NCBI RefSeq assembly: GCF_900114065.1
Contig: NZ_FORS01000004.1
Span: 1-64,000 of the forward strand
Direction: 5' to 3'
Length of the DNA: 64,000 nucleotides
From: Stutzerimonas kunmingensis
Lineage (GTDB): Bacteria; Pseudomonadota; Gammaproteobacteria; Pseudomonadales; Pseudomonadaceae
Part shown: positions 7,392 to 15,461 of the stretch, piece after piece
Layout: each line of letters begins with the position of its first letter
Numbering within the stretch: position 1 is the first letter of the stretch
Notes under the pieces: model-generated
Seen by the model: only the letters and a program-made list of their open reading frames with translations
Told to the model about the DNA's origin: nothing
Database searches by the model: none
Made by a program: the position numbers and the translations under genes

Positions 7392-7467
7392 TGGCGTCCC
7401 CTAGGGGACTCGAACCCCTGTTACCGCCGTGAAAGGGCGGTGTCCTAGGCCACTAGACGAAGGGGAC
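7392..7467 (-). tRNA. tRNA-Glu (anticodon TTC)
   Basis: The minus strand gives a 76-nt tRNA with acceptor GTCCCCT, anticodon loop CTTTCAC containing TTC, T-arm with GGTTCGAGTCC, and an encoded CCA. It is the first gene of a tRNA-Glu/tRNA-Gly transcript. Confidence 0.95.
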
Positions 7468-7534
7468 GTTGCCCGGAAACCACAAGCTTCATTCCGGCTT
7501 GCCGCGCTCTGTTTGGTGCTTCACGCTGCAAGTG

Positions 7535-7569
7535 GCGCGCATTCTATGGAGGCCCTCGGGAGTCGTCAA
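7535..7569 (-). promoter_or_regulatory. tRNA operon promoter with GC-rich discriminator
   Basis: On the minus strand, TTGACG (7564-7569), a 17-base spacer and TAGAAT (7541-7546) are followed at once by GCGCGC (7535-7540). A strong core promoter with a GC discriminator is typical of stringently controlled stable-RNA genes. Confidence 0.75.
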
Positions 7570-7684
7570 GCATAGTTTTAAAAAAAATTTGAAGGCCATA
7601 TCCGGGCAGCACGCAGAGCTATCGGCCACATCATCAAGCCACTACACTCAAGCGAAAAACCAGCGGCTCGAGAGGTGCAGTCAA

Positions 7685-8452
7685 GTGTCTCCATTAATGA
7701 TCACTGGGTTGATCCTGGTCGGTGTGTTCCTGCTGGTCGGCATCGTCTACACCATTCAGATTGTCGAAAAAGGCAATCTGGAAAAGGCCCGCAAACGGGC
7801 TGACCTCACTGACCGCTGCCGCCGCTGCGCGGACCTGTCCGAAGGACTCCCGGGACAGATGATGACACCCGCGCTCAAGCTATTGCTGACCCGCCTCGAA
7901 CTTGCGCTGAGCGAACGCTTGCGGCCGGTGGACAAGGGCAATGACAAACTGAGCGCGCGAATGCAGGCGCTGCAGGCCGAGCTGGCCAAGGGCGAAGCGA
8001 TCGAGGTGCGCAATGCTCCGCGGCAGATCGTGACCGAAGCACAGGCCAAGGAAAGCCGCTTCATGCTCGAGGATCTCCACGCCCAGATCGTTCGCGCCAC
8101 CAAGGACGGGCTGCTCGATCAAGCCGAAGCCAAACGCTGGGTGCAGGACATCCAACGCATGCTGGCTATCCTGCACGTCGAGTTCTTTACTGGCCTGGGC
8201 AAGCTTGCGCTGCAACAGAACCAGCCGCAACGCGCACGCCTGGCGTTCGAACGAGGCATTCAGCATATTCGCCGCCAACCTGCACCGGCGCCTTACCAGA
8301 GCCAGCTCAAACAGCTGGAAGCCCTCCTCGCACATGCCGAAGCTCTGGTGTTGAAAAACGAGGTGCCCAAGACAGACGAGCCCAATGAGCTCGCCGAAGG
8401 CATGAAGGCCTTCGATGACGAAGATCTCTGGAAGAAAAACAACGTCTATTGA
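7685..8452 (+). CDS. Membrane-anchored protein of unknown function
   Basis: I do not recognise the family. The product is about 255 aa with one N-terminal hydrophobic helix (ITGLILVGVFLLVGIVYTI) and then a long, mostly alpha-helical, charged cytoplasmic or periplasmic part with helical-repeat character (LQQNQPQRARLAFERGIQHI looks TPR-like). A CRRC pair follows the membrane helix. GTG 7685 is eight bases from AGAGGT and is the best start; ATG 7697, four codons later, is possible. It stands alone between the tRNA promoter and the GST gene. The C-terminus is acidic and unstructured in appearance (DDEDLWKKNN). Confidence 0.7.
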   Translation: MSPLMITGLILVGVFLLVGIVYTIQIVEKGNLEKARKRADLTDRCRRCADLSEGLPGQMMTPALKLLLTRLELALSERLRPVDKGNDKLSARMQALQAELAKGEAIEVRNAPRQIVTEAQAKESRFMLEDLHAQIVRATKDGLLDQAEAKRWVQDIQRMLAILHVEFFTGLGKLALQQNQPQRARLAFERGIQHIRRQPAPAPYQSQLKQLEALLAHAEALVLKNEVPKTDEPNELAEGMKAFDDEDLWKKNNVY

Positions 8453-8488
8453 TAGCTCATCAGCCCTGATCTGCTACGGAGAAATTCC

Positions 8489-9166
8489 ATGACCTTGACC
8501 GTGTATGGCGTCCCCCTCTCCCCGTTTGTGCGCAAGGTGCGACTGTGCCTCAGGCAGAAGGGGCTCGAGTATCAGCTGGAGACGGTCATGCCCTTCACCC
8601 CTCCGCAGTGGTACCTGGCCATCAATCCGCTCGGGCGCATCCCGGCACTCAAGGACGGCGACTGCACACTCGCCGACTCCAGCGTGATCTGCCAGTACCT
8701 CGACGAGGCCTATCCCGATACGCCGGCCCTTTACGCTAGCAACGCGCAGGAACGCGGGCGGGTCCGCTGGCTGGAAAAGTACGCCGACTACGAGTTGGCG
8801 CCACTGACCACCTTTACCGTTTTCCGCAACCGCATCCTCAAGCCGACCGCCGGTCAAGCCTGCAATGAAGAGGCGGTGCAGGCCGCGCTGCAGCAGAAGC
8901 TGCCGCCGCACTTCGATTATATGGAGCAGCAACTCGGCCAGCAGGAGTTCTTTGTCGACAACCAACTTTCGATGGCCGACATCGCCGTCGCCTGCCAACT
9001 CATCAACATGGGTCACGGTGGTGAGCAACTCGATGCACAACGCTGGCCAGGCCTGGCCGCACATCATGCACGCATGCTGGCACTGCCATCGGTCGCGGGC
9101 ATCCTGCCGGACGAGCAGCGCATGAACGCCAAGCTCAAGGAAATGGGCAAGGCCGCTACCGCCTGA
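8489..9166 (+). CDS. Glutathione S-transferase family protein
   Basis: A 225-aa protein with a thioredoxin-like N-terminal GST domain (about residues 1-80: YGVPLSPFVRKVRLCLRQKG, NPLGRIPAL, ADSSVICQYLDE) and an alpha-helical C-terminal domain (about 90-215, ending with the LSMADIAVACQL cap motif). Ser in PLSPFVRK probably activates glutathione. It would conjugate or reduce electrophiles in the cytoplasm. It is a single gene with a weak ribosome site (ACGGAGAA) seven bases before ATG. The substrate cannot be told from the sequence. Confidence 0.88.
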   Translation: MTLTVYGVPLSPFVRKVRLCLRQKGLEYQLETVMPFTPPQWYLAINPLGRIPALKDGDCTLADSSVICQYLDEAYPDTPALYASNAQERGRVRWLEKYADYELAPLTTFTVFRNRILKPTAGQACNEEAVQAALQQKLPPHFDYMEQQLGQQEFFVDNQLSMADIAVACQLINMGHGGEQLDAQRWPGLAAHHARMLALPSVAGILPDEQRMNAKLKEMGKAATA

Positions 9167-9233
9167 GTTCCGATCACGCCCACGGTGAGGTCACGCAGCA
9201 GGCCGCCTTGACGCGTTATCTCAGCAGATACGT

Positions 9234-10124
9234 TCAGCCTCGCGCTTCGAGCAGACGCTTTCCCACCCACTGCCGAGCGTACTGGTAGGCGCAGCGACCG
9301 TTGCGGTTGCCGCGCCCGGTTGCCCAACGAATCGCATCCTTCTCCAGGGCTTCGCTCCACTCCCAATCGAGGCTGGCCCGCCGCGCCAACGAATCGATCC
9401 AGTGGCGTACCACACTGAGGTAGTGCTGCTGGGTAAAGGGGTAGAACGACAGCCACAAACCGAAGCGGTCGGACAACGCGATCTTGTCTTCCACCGCTTC
9501 GTTCGGGTGCAGTTCGCCGTCGACCATCTGCCAGTTCTCGTTGTCACTCTGACGTTCCGGGACCAGGTGCCGGCGATTGGACGTGGCGTACAACAGCACG
9601 TTCTCCGGCGCGCGCTCCAGCGAGCCATCCAGCACACTCTTGAGCACGCGATAGTCGCCCTCTCCCGCCTCGAACGAGAGATCGTCACAGAACAGGACGA
9701 ACGCCTGTCGTAACCCGGCCAACAGTTCGACAACGCGTGGCAGGTCCGCCAGATGGTCACGCTCGATTTCGATCAGACGCAGCCCGTCCGCGGCGTATTC
9801 GGCCAGCAACGCGCGAATCAGCGACGACTTGCCGGTGCCACGGGCGCCCCACAACAGCACGTGGTTGGCCGGCAATCCATCGACGAACTGGCGCGTGTTG
9901 GCGGACAGCAAATCGCGCTGGCGATCAATGCCGATCAAATCAGCCAGACTCAGATCCAGACTGACTTCCAGCGGTGCCAGAAAGCCGCTGCGAGCATCAC
10001 GCTGCCAGCGCGCCGCAAAGGTACGATCCCAATCGATGACCGGTGGCTGGGCAGGTAGCAGCGGCTCGATACGCGCCAGCAGTCCCTCGGCACGCAGCAG
10101 GAAGGCTTTCAACTCGACATCCAT
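9234..10124 (-). CDS. DUF815-type AAA+ ATPase
   Basis: A 296-aa P-loop ATPase with Walker A GARGTGKSS, Walker B-like LFCDDLSFE, and sensor 1-like LLYATSNRRHLV, matching the DUF815 (PF05673) ATPase family. An N-terminal helical part (residues 1-75) precedes the ATPase core and a C-terminal lid follows. The role is unknown; family members are cytoplasmic and poorly studied. ATG 10124 is preceded by CTGGAG; the longer in-frame starts would read through the octamer repeats and are unlikely. Confidence 0.85.
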   Translation of the reverse strand: MDVELKAFLLRAEGLLARIEPLLPAQPPVIDWDRTFAARWQRDARSGFLAPLEVSLDLSLADLIGIDRQRDLLSANTRQFVDGLPANHVLLWGARGTGKSSLIRALLAEYAADGLRLIEIERDHLADLPRVVELLAGLRQAFVLFCDDLSFEAGEGDYRVLKSVLDGSLERAPENVLLYATSNRRHLVPERQSDNENWQMVDGELHPNEAVEDKIALSDRFGLWLSFYPFTQQHYLSVVRHWIDSLARRASLDWEWSEALEKDAIRWATGRGNRNGRCAYQYARQWVGKRLLEARG

Positions 10125-10174
10125 GATGACTCCAGAGACGAAAAGGCCCGACTGGACCCGACCCGACAACAGAC

Positions 10175-10214
10175 AATCAGGCAATCAGGCAATCAGGCAA
10201 TCAGGCAATCAGGC
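10175..10214. repeat. Five tandem copies of an 8-bp unit (AATCAGGC)
   Basis: Five perfect head-to-tail octamers lie between gpx and the ATPase gene, 50 to 90 bases upstream of the ATPase start. Perfect short repeats are prone to slipped-strand changes in copy number. Confidence 0.9.
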
Positions 10215-10244
10215 AGGCGAAACGCAACCTCACTCAAGCAGCAG

Positions 10245-10727
10245 TCAAAGCAATGTTTCGATTTCCGCGGCCATTGCCTCCGGCGTGGTGCGAGAGGAAA
10301 AACGTCTCACCGTCTTGCCCTCGTCGGCTACAAGAAACTTGGTGAAATTCCACTTGATCGCCTTGCTACCCAGCAGACCTGGCGCGCGCTTCTTCAATTC
10401 AATGAACAGCGGATGAGCATCTCCACCGTTCACTTCGACCTTGGCAAACAGCGGGAAGGAGACGCCAAAGCGACGCTCGCAGAAAGCCGCAATTTCCTGC
10501 TCACCATCCGGTTCCTGACGACCAAACTGATTACAGGGAAATCCGAGCACCACTAATCCGCGCTCGCCGTAACGCTGCCACAACGCTTCCAGCCCCTTGT
10601 ATTGCGGGGTGAAACCACACTGACTGGCCGTATTGACCACCAGCAGCACCTTTGCATCGAAATCCGCGAGCCTCTTCTGCTCGCCCTCGATGGTGACGCA
10701 GGGAATGTCCAGCAAAGGGTCGTGCAT
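10245..10727 (-). CDS. Glutathione peroxidase family protein (thiol peroxidase)
   Basis: A 160-aa GPx-fold enzyme. The active-site motif NTASQCGFTPQY holds the peroxidatic Cys37. The Gln of GFPCNQFGRQE and the Trp-Asn of WNFTKFLV complete the catalytic set. The bacterial Cys-type reduces peroxides, usually with thioredoxin or glutathione. ATG 10727 follows AAGGAG at a good distance. It lies 26 bases after msrB on the same strand, so the two form an oxidative-damage defence operon. The order gpx, msrB, aminotransferase, small protein, htpX matches P. aeruginosa PA2826-PA2830 as I recall it. Confidence 0.92.
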   Translation of the reverse strand: MHDPLLDIPCVTIEGEQKRLADFDAKVLLVVNTASQCGFTPQYKGLEALWQRYGERGLVVLGFPCNQFGRQEPDGEQEIAAFCERRFGVSFPLFAKVEVNGGDAHPLFIELKKRAPGLLGSKAIKWNFTKFLVADEGKTVRRFSSRTTPEAMAAEIETLL

Positions 10728-10753
10728 GCGAGGCTCCTTGCAACCGACGATGC

Positions 10754-11152
10754 TCAGGCTTCGCGCGGTTTCAGGTTGAGAGAGGCGGAATTGATGCAGT
10801 AGCGCAACCCGGTCGGCTGCGGGCCATCGGGAAAAACATGACCGAGGTGTGCATCGCAGCGTGCGCACCTGACCTCGATCCGGTGCATACCGTGACTGAA
10901 ATCATCCAGGCTGGCGATAGCGGTATCACTGACCGGCTGGAAATAGCTGGGCCAGCCGCAGCCGGAATCGAACTTAGCATCCGCATCGAACAGTGGCGTG
11001 TCGCAGCAGGCGCAATGGTAGATGCCAAGTGTCTTCGTGTCGTTGTACTTACCCGTGAAGGGACGCTCGGTGGCGCCCAGCCGGCAGATCTGGAACTGCT
11101 CATCGGAGAGTTCCTCGCGCCAGACGTCGAGCGGTTTTTCCAGCTTGTCCAT
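10754..11152 (-). CDS. msrB: Peptide-methionine (R)-S-oxide reductase MsrB
   Basis: A 132-aa SelR-domain protein. The zinc-site CXXC pairs are CACCDTPLF and [10 protein letters not shown]. The catalytic cysteine is in the C-terminal RYCINSASL motif. It reduces the R form of methionine sulfoxide in proteins. ATG 11152 begins [19 protein letters not shown], typical of the family; the longer in-frame start has no support. It is first in the msrB-gpx operon and divergent from alaA across a 190-bp region. Confidence 0.95.
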   Translation of the reverse strand: MDKLEKPLDVWREELSDEQFQICRLGATERPFTGKYNDTKTLGIYHCACCDTPLFDADAKFDSGCGWPSYFQPVSDTAIASLDDFSHGMHRIEVRCARCDAHLGHVFPDGPQPTGLRYCINSASLNLKPREA

Positions 11153-11342
11153 CGATACACTCCTCAGCTCAAAAAAGGCCGATCTGTACCTTTTCCGGTG
11201 GTCGGGGCGCACGTATCATGCGTCCCTCTTCGACGCCTAGTCTGGCAGCGGGGTTTCCGACTGCCAAGGCGCCCGGGTTCATGCCAAGCGCGGCCAGCCA
11301 TTTCCGGAACTGGCGCGTTTTCACTTCGGGACACTCAGGATC

Positions 11343-12554
11343 ATGCAGGTCAGCAAATCGAACAAGCTTGCCAATGTCTGTTACGACATCCGCGGGCCCG
11401 TGCTCAAGCACGCCAAACGCCTGGAAGAGGAAGGCCATCGCATCCTCAAGCTGAACATCGGCAACCCGGCGCCGTTCGGTTTCGAAGCACCGGAGGAAAT
11501 CCTCCAGGACGTGATCCGCAACCTGCCCACTGCCCAGGGCTACAGCGACTCCAAAGGCCTGTTCAGCGCCCGCAAGGCGATCATGCAGTACTACCAGCAG
11601 AAGCAGGTTGAAGGCGTCGGCATCGAAGACATCTACCTCGGCAACGGTGTGTCCGAGCTGATCGTCATGTCCATGCAGGCATTGCTGAACAATGGCGATG
11701 AAGTGCTGATCCCTGCCCCGGATTACCCGCTATGGACCGCTGCGGTGAGCCTGGCCGGCGGCAAGCCGGTGCACTACCTTTGCGACGAGCAGGCCAACTG
11801 GTGGCCGGACCTGGCCGATATCAAGGCCAAGATCACGTCTAACACCAAGGCATTGGTGCTGATCAACCCGAACAATCCCACGGGCGCGGTCTACCCCAAG
11901 GAAGTGCTCGAAGGCATGGTCGAGCTGGCGCGCCAGCACAAGCTCGTTCTGTTCTCCGACGAAATCTACGACAAGATCCTCTACGACGACGCCGTACACA
12001 TCTCCACCGCCTCGCTGGCGCCGGACGTGCTCTGCCTGACCTTCAACGGGCTGTCCAAATCCTACCGGGTTGCCGGCTTCCGTTCGGGCTGGGTGGCGAT
12101 TTCCGGGCCGAAGCACAAGGCGCAGAGCTACATCGAAGGCCTGGATATCCTCGCCAACATGCGCCTGTGCGCCAACGTACCGTCGCAGCATGCGATTCAG
12201 ACTGCACTGGGCGGCTACCAGAGCATCAATGACCTGGTATTACCGCCGGGCCGCCTGCTCGAGCAGCGTAACCGTACCTGGGAGCTGCTCAACGACATCC
12301 CGGGCATCAGCTGCGTCAAACCCATGGGCGCGCTGTATGCGTTCCCGCGCATTGACCCTAAGATCTGCCCGATCCACAACGACGAGAAGTTCGTGCTTGA
12401 CCTGCTGCTTTCCGAGAAGCTGCTGATCGTTCAAGGCACTGCATTCAACTGGCCATGGCCGGATCATTTCCGCGTGGTCACCCTGCCCCGCGTCGACGAT
12501 CTGGAGCAGGCCATTGGCCGCATCGGCAACTTCCTCAAGACCTACCACCAGTAA
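11343..12554 (+). CDS. alaA: Alanine-type aminotransferase AlaA (PLP class I)
   Basis: A 403-aa fold-type I aminotransferase. The PLP lysine is in the motif FNGLSKSYRVAGFRSGW; the Asn of INPNNPTGAVY and the Asp-Glu-Tyr of FSDEIYDKI are conserved. Length and motifs match the E. coli AlaA (YfbQ) group, which transaminates pyruvate and glutamate to make alanine. The N-terminus MQVSKSNKLANVCYDIRGPV is characteristic. It is followed three bases after its stop by a small gene, so they are probably cotranscribed. Confidence 0.92.
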   Translation: MQVSKSNKLANVCYDIRGPVLKHAKRLEEEGHRILKLNIGNPAPFGFEAPEEILQDVIRNLPTAQGYSDSKGLFSARKAIMQYYQQKQVEGVGIEDIYLGNGVSELIVMSMQALLNNGDEVLIPAPDYPLWTAAVSLAGGKPVHYLCDEQANWWPDLADIKAKITSNTKALVLINPNNPTGAVYPKEVLEGMVELARQHKLVLFSDEIYDKILYDDAVHISTASLAPDVLCLTFNGLSKSYRVAGFRSGWVAISGPKHKAQSYIEGLDILANMRLCANVPSQHAIQTALGGYQSINDLVLPPGRLLEQRNRTWELLNDIPGISCVKPMGALYAFPRIDPKICPIHNDEKFVLDLLLSEKLLIVQGTAFNWPWPDHFRVVTLPRVDDLEQAIGRIGNFLKTYHQ

Positions 12555-12557
12555 GCG

Positions 12558-13028
12558 ATGGACCTGCAGATCGACGATTTCTACAAGGATGCGGCGGGCG
12601 GCCTGCTGATGCTCTATCAGGCCTTCCCACGCAAGGTCTCGCTGTATGTAGAAGATCTGATCGGCCGGGAAGAGCCGGATGAGTTCGGCCTTCCCTCCAA
12701 ACGCCACCAGAGCTGCCTGGGTGCCCTGCTCTGGCTCGCCGAGGAGGGCTATCTGCGTTACGAGAGCACCATTCATTTCCAGGCGCTGGACCAGGCGGTG
12801 CTTACCGAAAAAGGCTTCGTGCGCCTGTCACGAGCGGTGCCTGGACAGGTCGCCGACGACCTCAGCCTCCCTCCCAGCGTGCTGCGCATTCAGGCCAGCC
12901 TCGCCCATCAGCTTCGCGAGGCATTGAAGCGCGCGAACAGCGAGCGCATCGCTCAGCTAGCCCGATTGATGTTCGAAAGCCAGTCCGGCGCGCCACTGCA
13001 TCCCAGCCTCCATGGGCAAGCGACATAG
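12558..13028 (+). CDS. Conserved hypothetical protein, possible winged-helix fold
   Basis: A 156-aa soluble protein without a recognised domain. It is helical with segments that resemble a winged helix (CLGALLWLAEEGYLRYEST, then QAVLTEKGFVRL). This is my reading, not a family match. It starts three bases after the alaA stop and keeps this position next to alaA and htpX in P. aeruginosa (PA2829-like, from memory). The function is unknown. Confidence 0.75.
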   Translation: MDLQIDDFYKDAAGGLLMLYQAFPRKVSLYVEDLIGREEPDEFGLPSKRHQSCLGALLWLAEEGYLRYESTIHFQALDQAVLTEKGFVRLSRAVPGQVADDLSLPPSVLRIQASLAHQLREALKRANSERIAQLARLMFESQSGAPLHPSLHGQAT

Positions 13029-13046
13029 CTTGAAATAGTCGCCCGG

Positions 13047-13075
13047 TTGAATAGCTCAAGGGCGCACCTTATATA
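13047..13075 (+). promoter_or_regulatory. htpX promoter (sigma70-like)
   Basis: TTGAAT (13047-13052), a 17-base spacer and TATATA (13070-13075) lie about 40 bases before the htpX start. A CTTGAAA at 13029 resembles a sigma32 -35 element but has no matching -10 at the right distance. Confidence 0.55.
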
Positions 13076-13116
13076 GCCTATCGTTCTTCAATTCCTACCC
13101 TGGAGTCTGCCGCAAC

Positions 13117-13989
13117 ATGATGCGCATTTTCTTGTTCCTGGCCACCAACCTTGCGGTACTGGTCATCGCCAGCATCACCCTGAAGCTGCTCGGGGTCGAT
13201 CGCTATACCGGCCAGAACTACGGCAGCCTGCTGGTCTTCTGTGCGGTTTTCGGCTTCGCGGGCTCGCTCATTTCGCTTTTCATATCCAAATGGATGGCGA
13301 AGATGAGTACGCGTACGGAGATCATCAGCCAGCCGCGCACCCGTCACGAGCAGTGGCTGCTGCAGACAGTCGAGCAACTGTCGCGCGACGCCGGCATCAA
13401 GATGCCCGAAGTCGGCATTTTCCCGGCCTACGAGGCCAACGCCTTTGCCACCGGCTGGAACCGCAACGACGCACTGGTGGCGGTCAGCCAGGGGCTGCTC
13501 GAGCGCTTCTCGCCGGATGAGGTGAAAGCGGTGCTTGCCCACGAGATCGGCCACGTGGCCAACGGCGACATGGTGACCCTGGCGCTGATCCAGGGTGTGG
13601 TAAACACATTCGTCATGTTCTTCGCACGTATCTTCGGCAACTTCGTCGACAAGGCGATCCTGAAAAACGAGGACGGCCACGGCATCGGCTACTTCGTCGC
13701 GACGATCTTTGCCGAACTGGTACTGGGCCTGCTCGCCAGCATTATCGTCATGTGGTTCTCGCGCAAACGCGAGTACCGTGCCGACGAGGCCGGTGCCCAA
13801 CTGGCCGGCACCAGCGCCATGATTGGCGCCCTGCAGCGCCTGCGTGCCGAACAGGGCATGCCGGTTCACATGCCCGACACGCTCAAGGCATTCGGCATCA
13901 ACGGTTCGCTGAAGCATGGCCTCGCCGGGCTGTTCATGACCCACCCGCCACTGGAAGACCGCATCGAAGCGCTGCGCCAGCGCGGCTAA
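13117..13989 (+). CDS. htpX: Membrane zinc metalloprotease HtpX
   Basis: A 290-aa M48 peptidase. Two N-terminal membrane helices (about 4-24 and 35-53) precede the zinc motif HEIGH (in [15 protein letters not shown]). A further hydrophobic pair lies around 150-215, and the third zinc ligand is the Glu of [14 protein letters not shown]. It degrades misfolded membrane proteins as part of envelope stress control. The length equals the usual 290-295 aa. Two ATGs in a row begin the gene; either may be used. Confidence 0.95.
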   Translation: MMRIFLFLATNLAVLVIASITLKLLGVDRYTGQNYGSLLVFCAVFGFAGSLISLFISKWMAKMSTRTEIISQPRTRHEQWLLQTVEQLSRDAGIKMPEVGIFPAYEANAFATGWNRNDALVAVSQGLLERFSPDEVKAVLAHEIGHVANGDMVTLALIQGVVNTFVMFFARIFGNFVDKAILKNEDGHGIGYFVATIFAELVLGLLASIIVMWFSRKREYRADEAGAQLAGTSAMIGALQRLRAEQGMPVHMPDTLKAFGINGSLKHGLAGLFMTHPPLEDRIEALRQRG

Positions 13990-14006
13990 TTGCACTGAAC
14001 GCAACA

Positions 14007-14034
14007 GGGGCGACGCAAGTCGCCCTTTTCTTTT
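14007..14034 (+). terminator. Terminator of htpX
   Basis: The hairpin GGGCGAC-GCAA-GTCGCCC is followed by TTTTCTTTTG, 18 bases beyond the htpX stop. Confidence 0.85.
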
Positions 14035-14070
14035 GTCTATGCAGACTCAACCCGCATACAAGGAATCGCC

Positions 14071-14715
14071 ATGCGTCGTTTCATATTCGCCTGCTTCGCG
14101 CTGCTCGCGCTCGGCGGCTGTCAGAGTGCCTACTATTCAGCGATGGAGAAGGCCGGTATCCATAAGCGCGATATCCTGGTCGATCGTGTGGAGGAGTCGC
14201 GTGACGCGCAGCAGGAAGCCAAACAGCAGTTCAAGGATGCTTTGGAGCGCTATCGCAGCGTCGTCGAGGTCAAGGGCGGCGATCTGGAGAAGCGTTACGA
14301 CGCACTCAACGAAGAGTACGAAGCCAGCGTAGCGAGTGCGCGTGACGTCCGCGCCCGCATCGAAGCGGTCGAAGACGTGGCCGACGCGCTGTTCAGGGAA
14401 TGGGAAAGCGAACTCAAACAATACAGCAACGCCAGCCTGAAAGCCGCCAGCGCCAAAGAACTCAACCGCACCCGCGCCGAATACCGAACGCTGATCCAGC
14501 GGATGAAAGCGGCGGAGAAACGCATCGACCCGGTGCTCAGCGTTCTGCGCGATCAGGTGCTGTTTCTCAAGCACAACCTCAATGCTCGCGCGATAAGCGC
14601 CTTGCACGGGGAATACCGCACGCTGCAGGGCAACGTCGACCAGCTGATGGCTGACATGCAGCGCGCCATCGACGAGGCCGACACGTTCATCCGCCGCTTA
14701 CAGGCCGACGGCTGA
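14071..14715 (+). CDS. DUF2959 lipoprotein
   Basis: A 214-aa lipoprotein. The signal peptide MRRFIFACFALLALGGC ends in a lipobox with Cys17. The mature part is almost wholly coiled-coil helical with DUF2959 hallmarks (YYSAMEKAGIHKRDILVDRVEESRD written in short: KAGIHKRDIL; and QFKDALERY, VLRDQVLFLKHNLNA). It is likely attached to a membrane facing the periplasm. The function is unknown; no neighbour suggests one. The gene is convergent with tpm. Confidence 0.88.
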   Translation: MRRFIFACFALLALGGCQSAYYSAMEKAGIHKRDILVDRVEESRDAQQEAKQQFKDALERYRSVVEVKGGDLEKRYDALNEEYEASVASARDVRARIEAVEDVADALFREWESELKQYSNASLKAASAKELNRTRAEYRTLIQRMKAAEKRIDPVLSVLRDQVLFLKHNLNARAISALHGEYRTLQGNVDQLMADMQRAIDEADTFIRRLQADG

Positions 14716-14733
14716 TCGCTGCAGCATTACAAG

Positions 14734-14752
14734 CGGCGGGTCAGACCCGCCG
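14734..14752. terminator. Possible convergent hairpin between the DUF2959 gene and tpm
   Basis: CGGCGGGT-CA-(G)ACCCGCCG forms a strong stem overlapping the tpm stop codon. It lacks a clear T-run, so it may be an mRNA 3' stabiliser as much as a terminator. Confidence 0.4.
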
Positions 14753-15400
14753 TTGCAGCCAATGGAAGTGCTCCTCGAGCCGCGTCAGACCGCGCTCGCG
14801 CATCCGCGGATTACGCTCCAGCACTTCCTTGGCTTCCAGCAGTTCCACGCTCCACTCAGCGGCGTACAGGTCGCGCACCTCGCTCGTACCCACCGCGAAG
14901 GGCGGGCCTTCCATCTCTGCCTGGTCATAATCCAGCGTAACCAGAAGCTGCTGACAGCCGGCCGGGAGGATGCTCGACATCAGTGCCGCGTACCGCTGAC
15001 GCATCGCGTGCGGCAATGCGATCAAGGCGGCGCGATCATAGACCGCCTGGCACCCGAGGACATCGGCCGCACTGAGCGCGAAAAAGTCGCCGCAACGGAT
15101 CTCCAGGGTATCGGAGCGATAGACCTTGAACGGCCCACACTGGGAAATTTCAGCTTCGAGCTGCTGCTCGGAAAAAAATGCTTCTACAGCCTTCTCACTC
15201 AGCTCCACCCCCACGACATTGAACCCTTGCCCAGCCAGCCAGGCCAGATCCAGACTCTTGCCGCACAACGGCACCAGCACCGTCGCACCATCAGGCAACG
15301 CCAGTCGCGGCCAGTGGCGACGCATGCCGGGATGAACATCGTCAAGGTGGAAACCAATCTCGTTGCGAGCCCAGCGCTCCTGCCAGAAGTCTTTGTGCAC
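14741..15400 (-). CDS. tpm: Thiopurine S-methyltransferase
   Basis: A 219-aa class I SAM methyltransferase. It opens HKDFWQERWARNEIGFHLDD, typical of TPMT; the SAM-binding stretch is VLVPLCGKSLDLAWLAGQGFNVVGVE. Bacterial TPMT methylates thiopurines and is linked to tellurite and selenite tolerance. GTG 15400 fits the family N-terminus and has GGAG ten bases upstream; earlier starts would extend back into fleR. It lies 61 bases after fleR on the same strand, but its position near htpX follows the P. aeruginosa PA2830-PA2832 order rather than flagellar logic. Confidence 0.92.
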   Translation of the reverse strand: MHKDFWQERWARNEIGFHLDDVHPGMRRHWPRLALPDGATVLVPLCGKSLDLAWLAGQGFNVVGVELSEKAVEAFFSEQQLEAEISQCGPFKVYRSDTLEIRCGDFFALSAADVLGCQAVYDRAALIALPHAMRQRYAALMSSILPAGCQQLLVTLDYDQAEMEGPPFAVGTSEVRDLYAAEWSVELLEAKEVLERNPRMRERGLTRLEEHFHWLQRRV

Positions 15401-15461
15401 CTGGAAATCTCCATAATGAGGATGGCAGCAGCTTATCAGAGCGAGGTTGAGGGGAGCGCGC

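Noticed and set aside
7571-7590. A/T tract at 7571-7590 as a terminator
   Set aside because: There is no stable stem before it; it lies upstream of the tRNA promoter and may be an UP-like element instead.
10175-10214. Tandem repeats as a possible CRISPR array
   Set aside because: Eight-base units are directly adjacent with no spacers, and no cas genes are present.
13029-13046. Sigma32 heat-shock promoter for htpX
   Set aside because: CTTGAAA is present but no CCCCAT-type -10 follows at 13 to 17 bases; the sigma70-like pair fits better.
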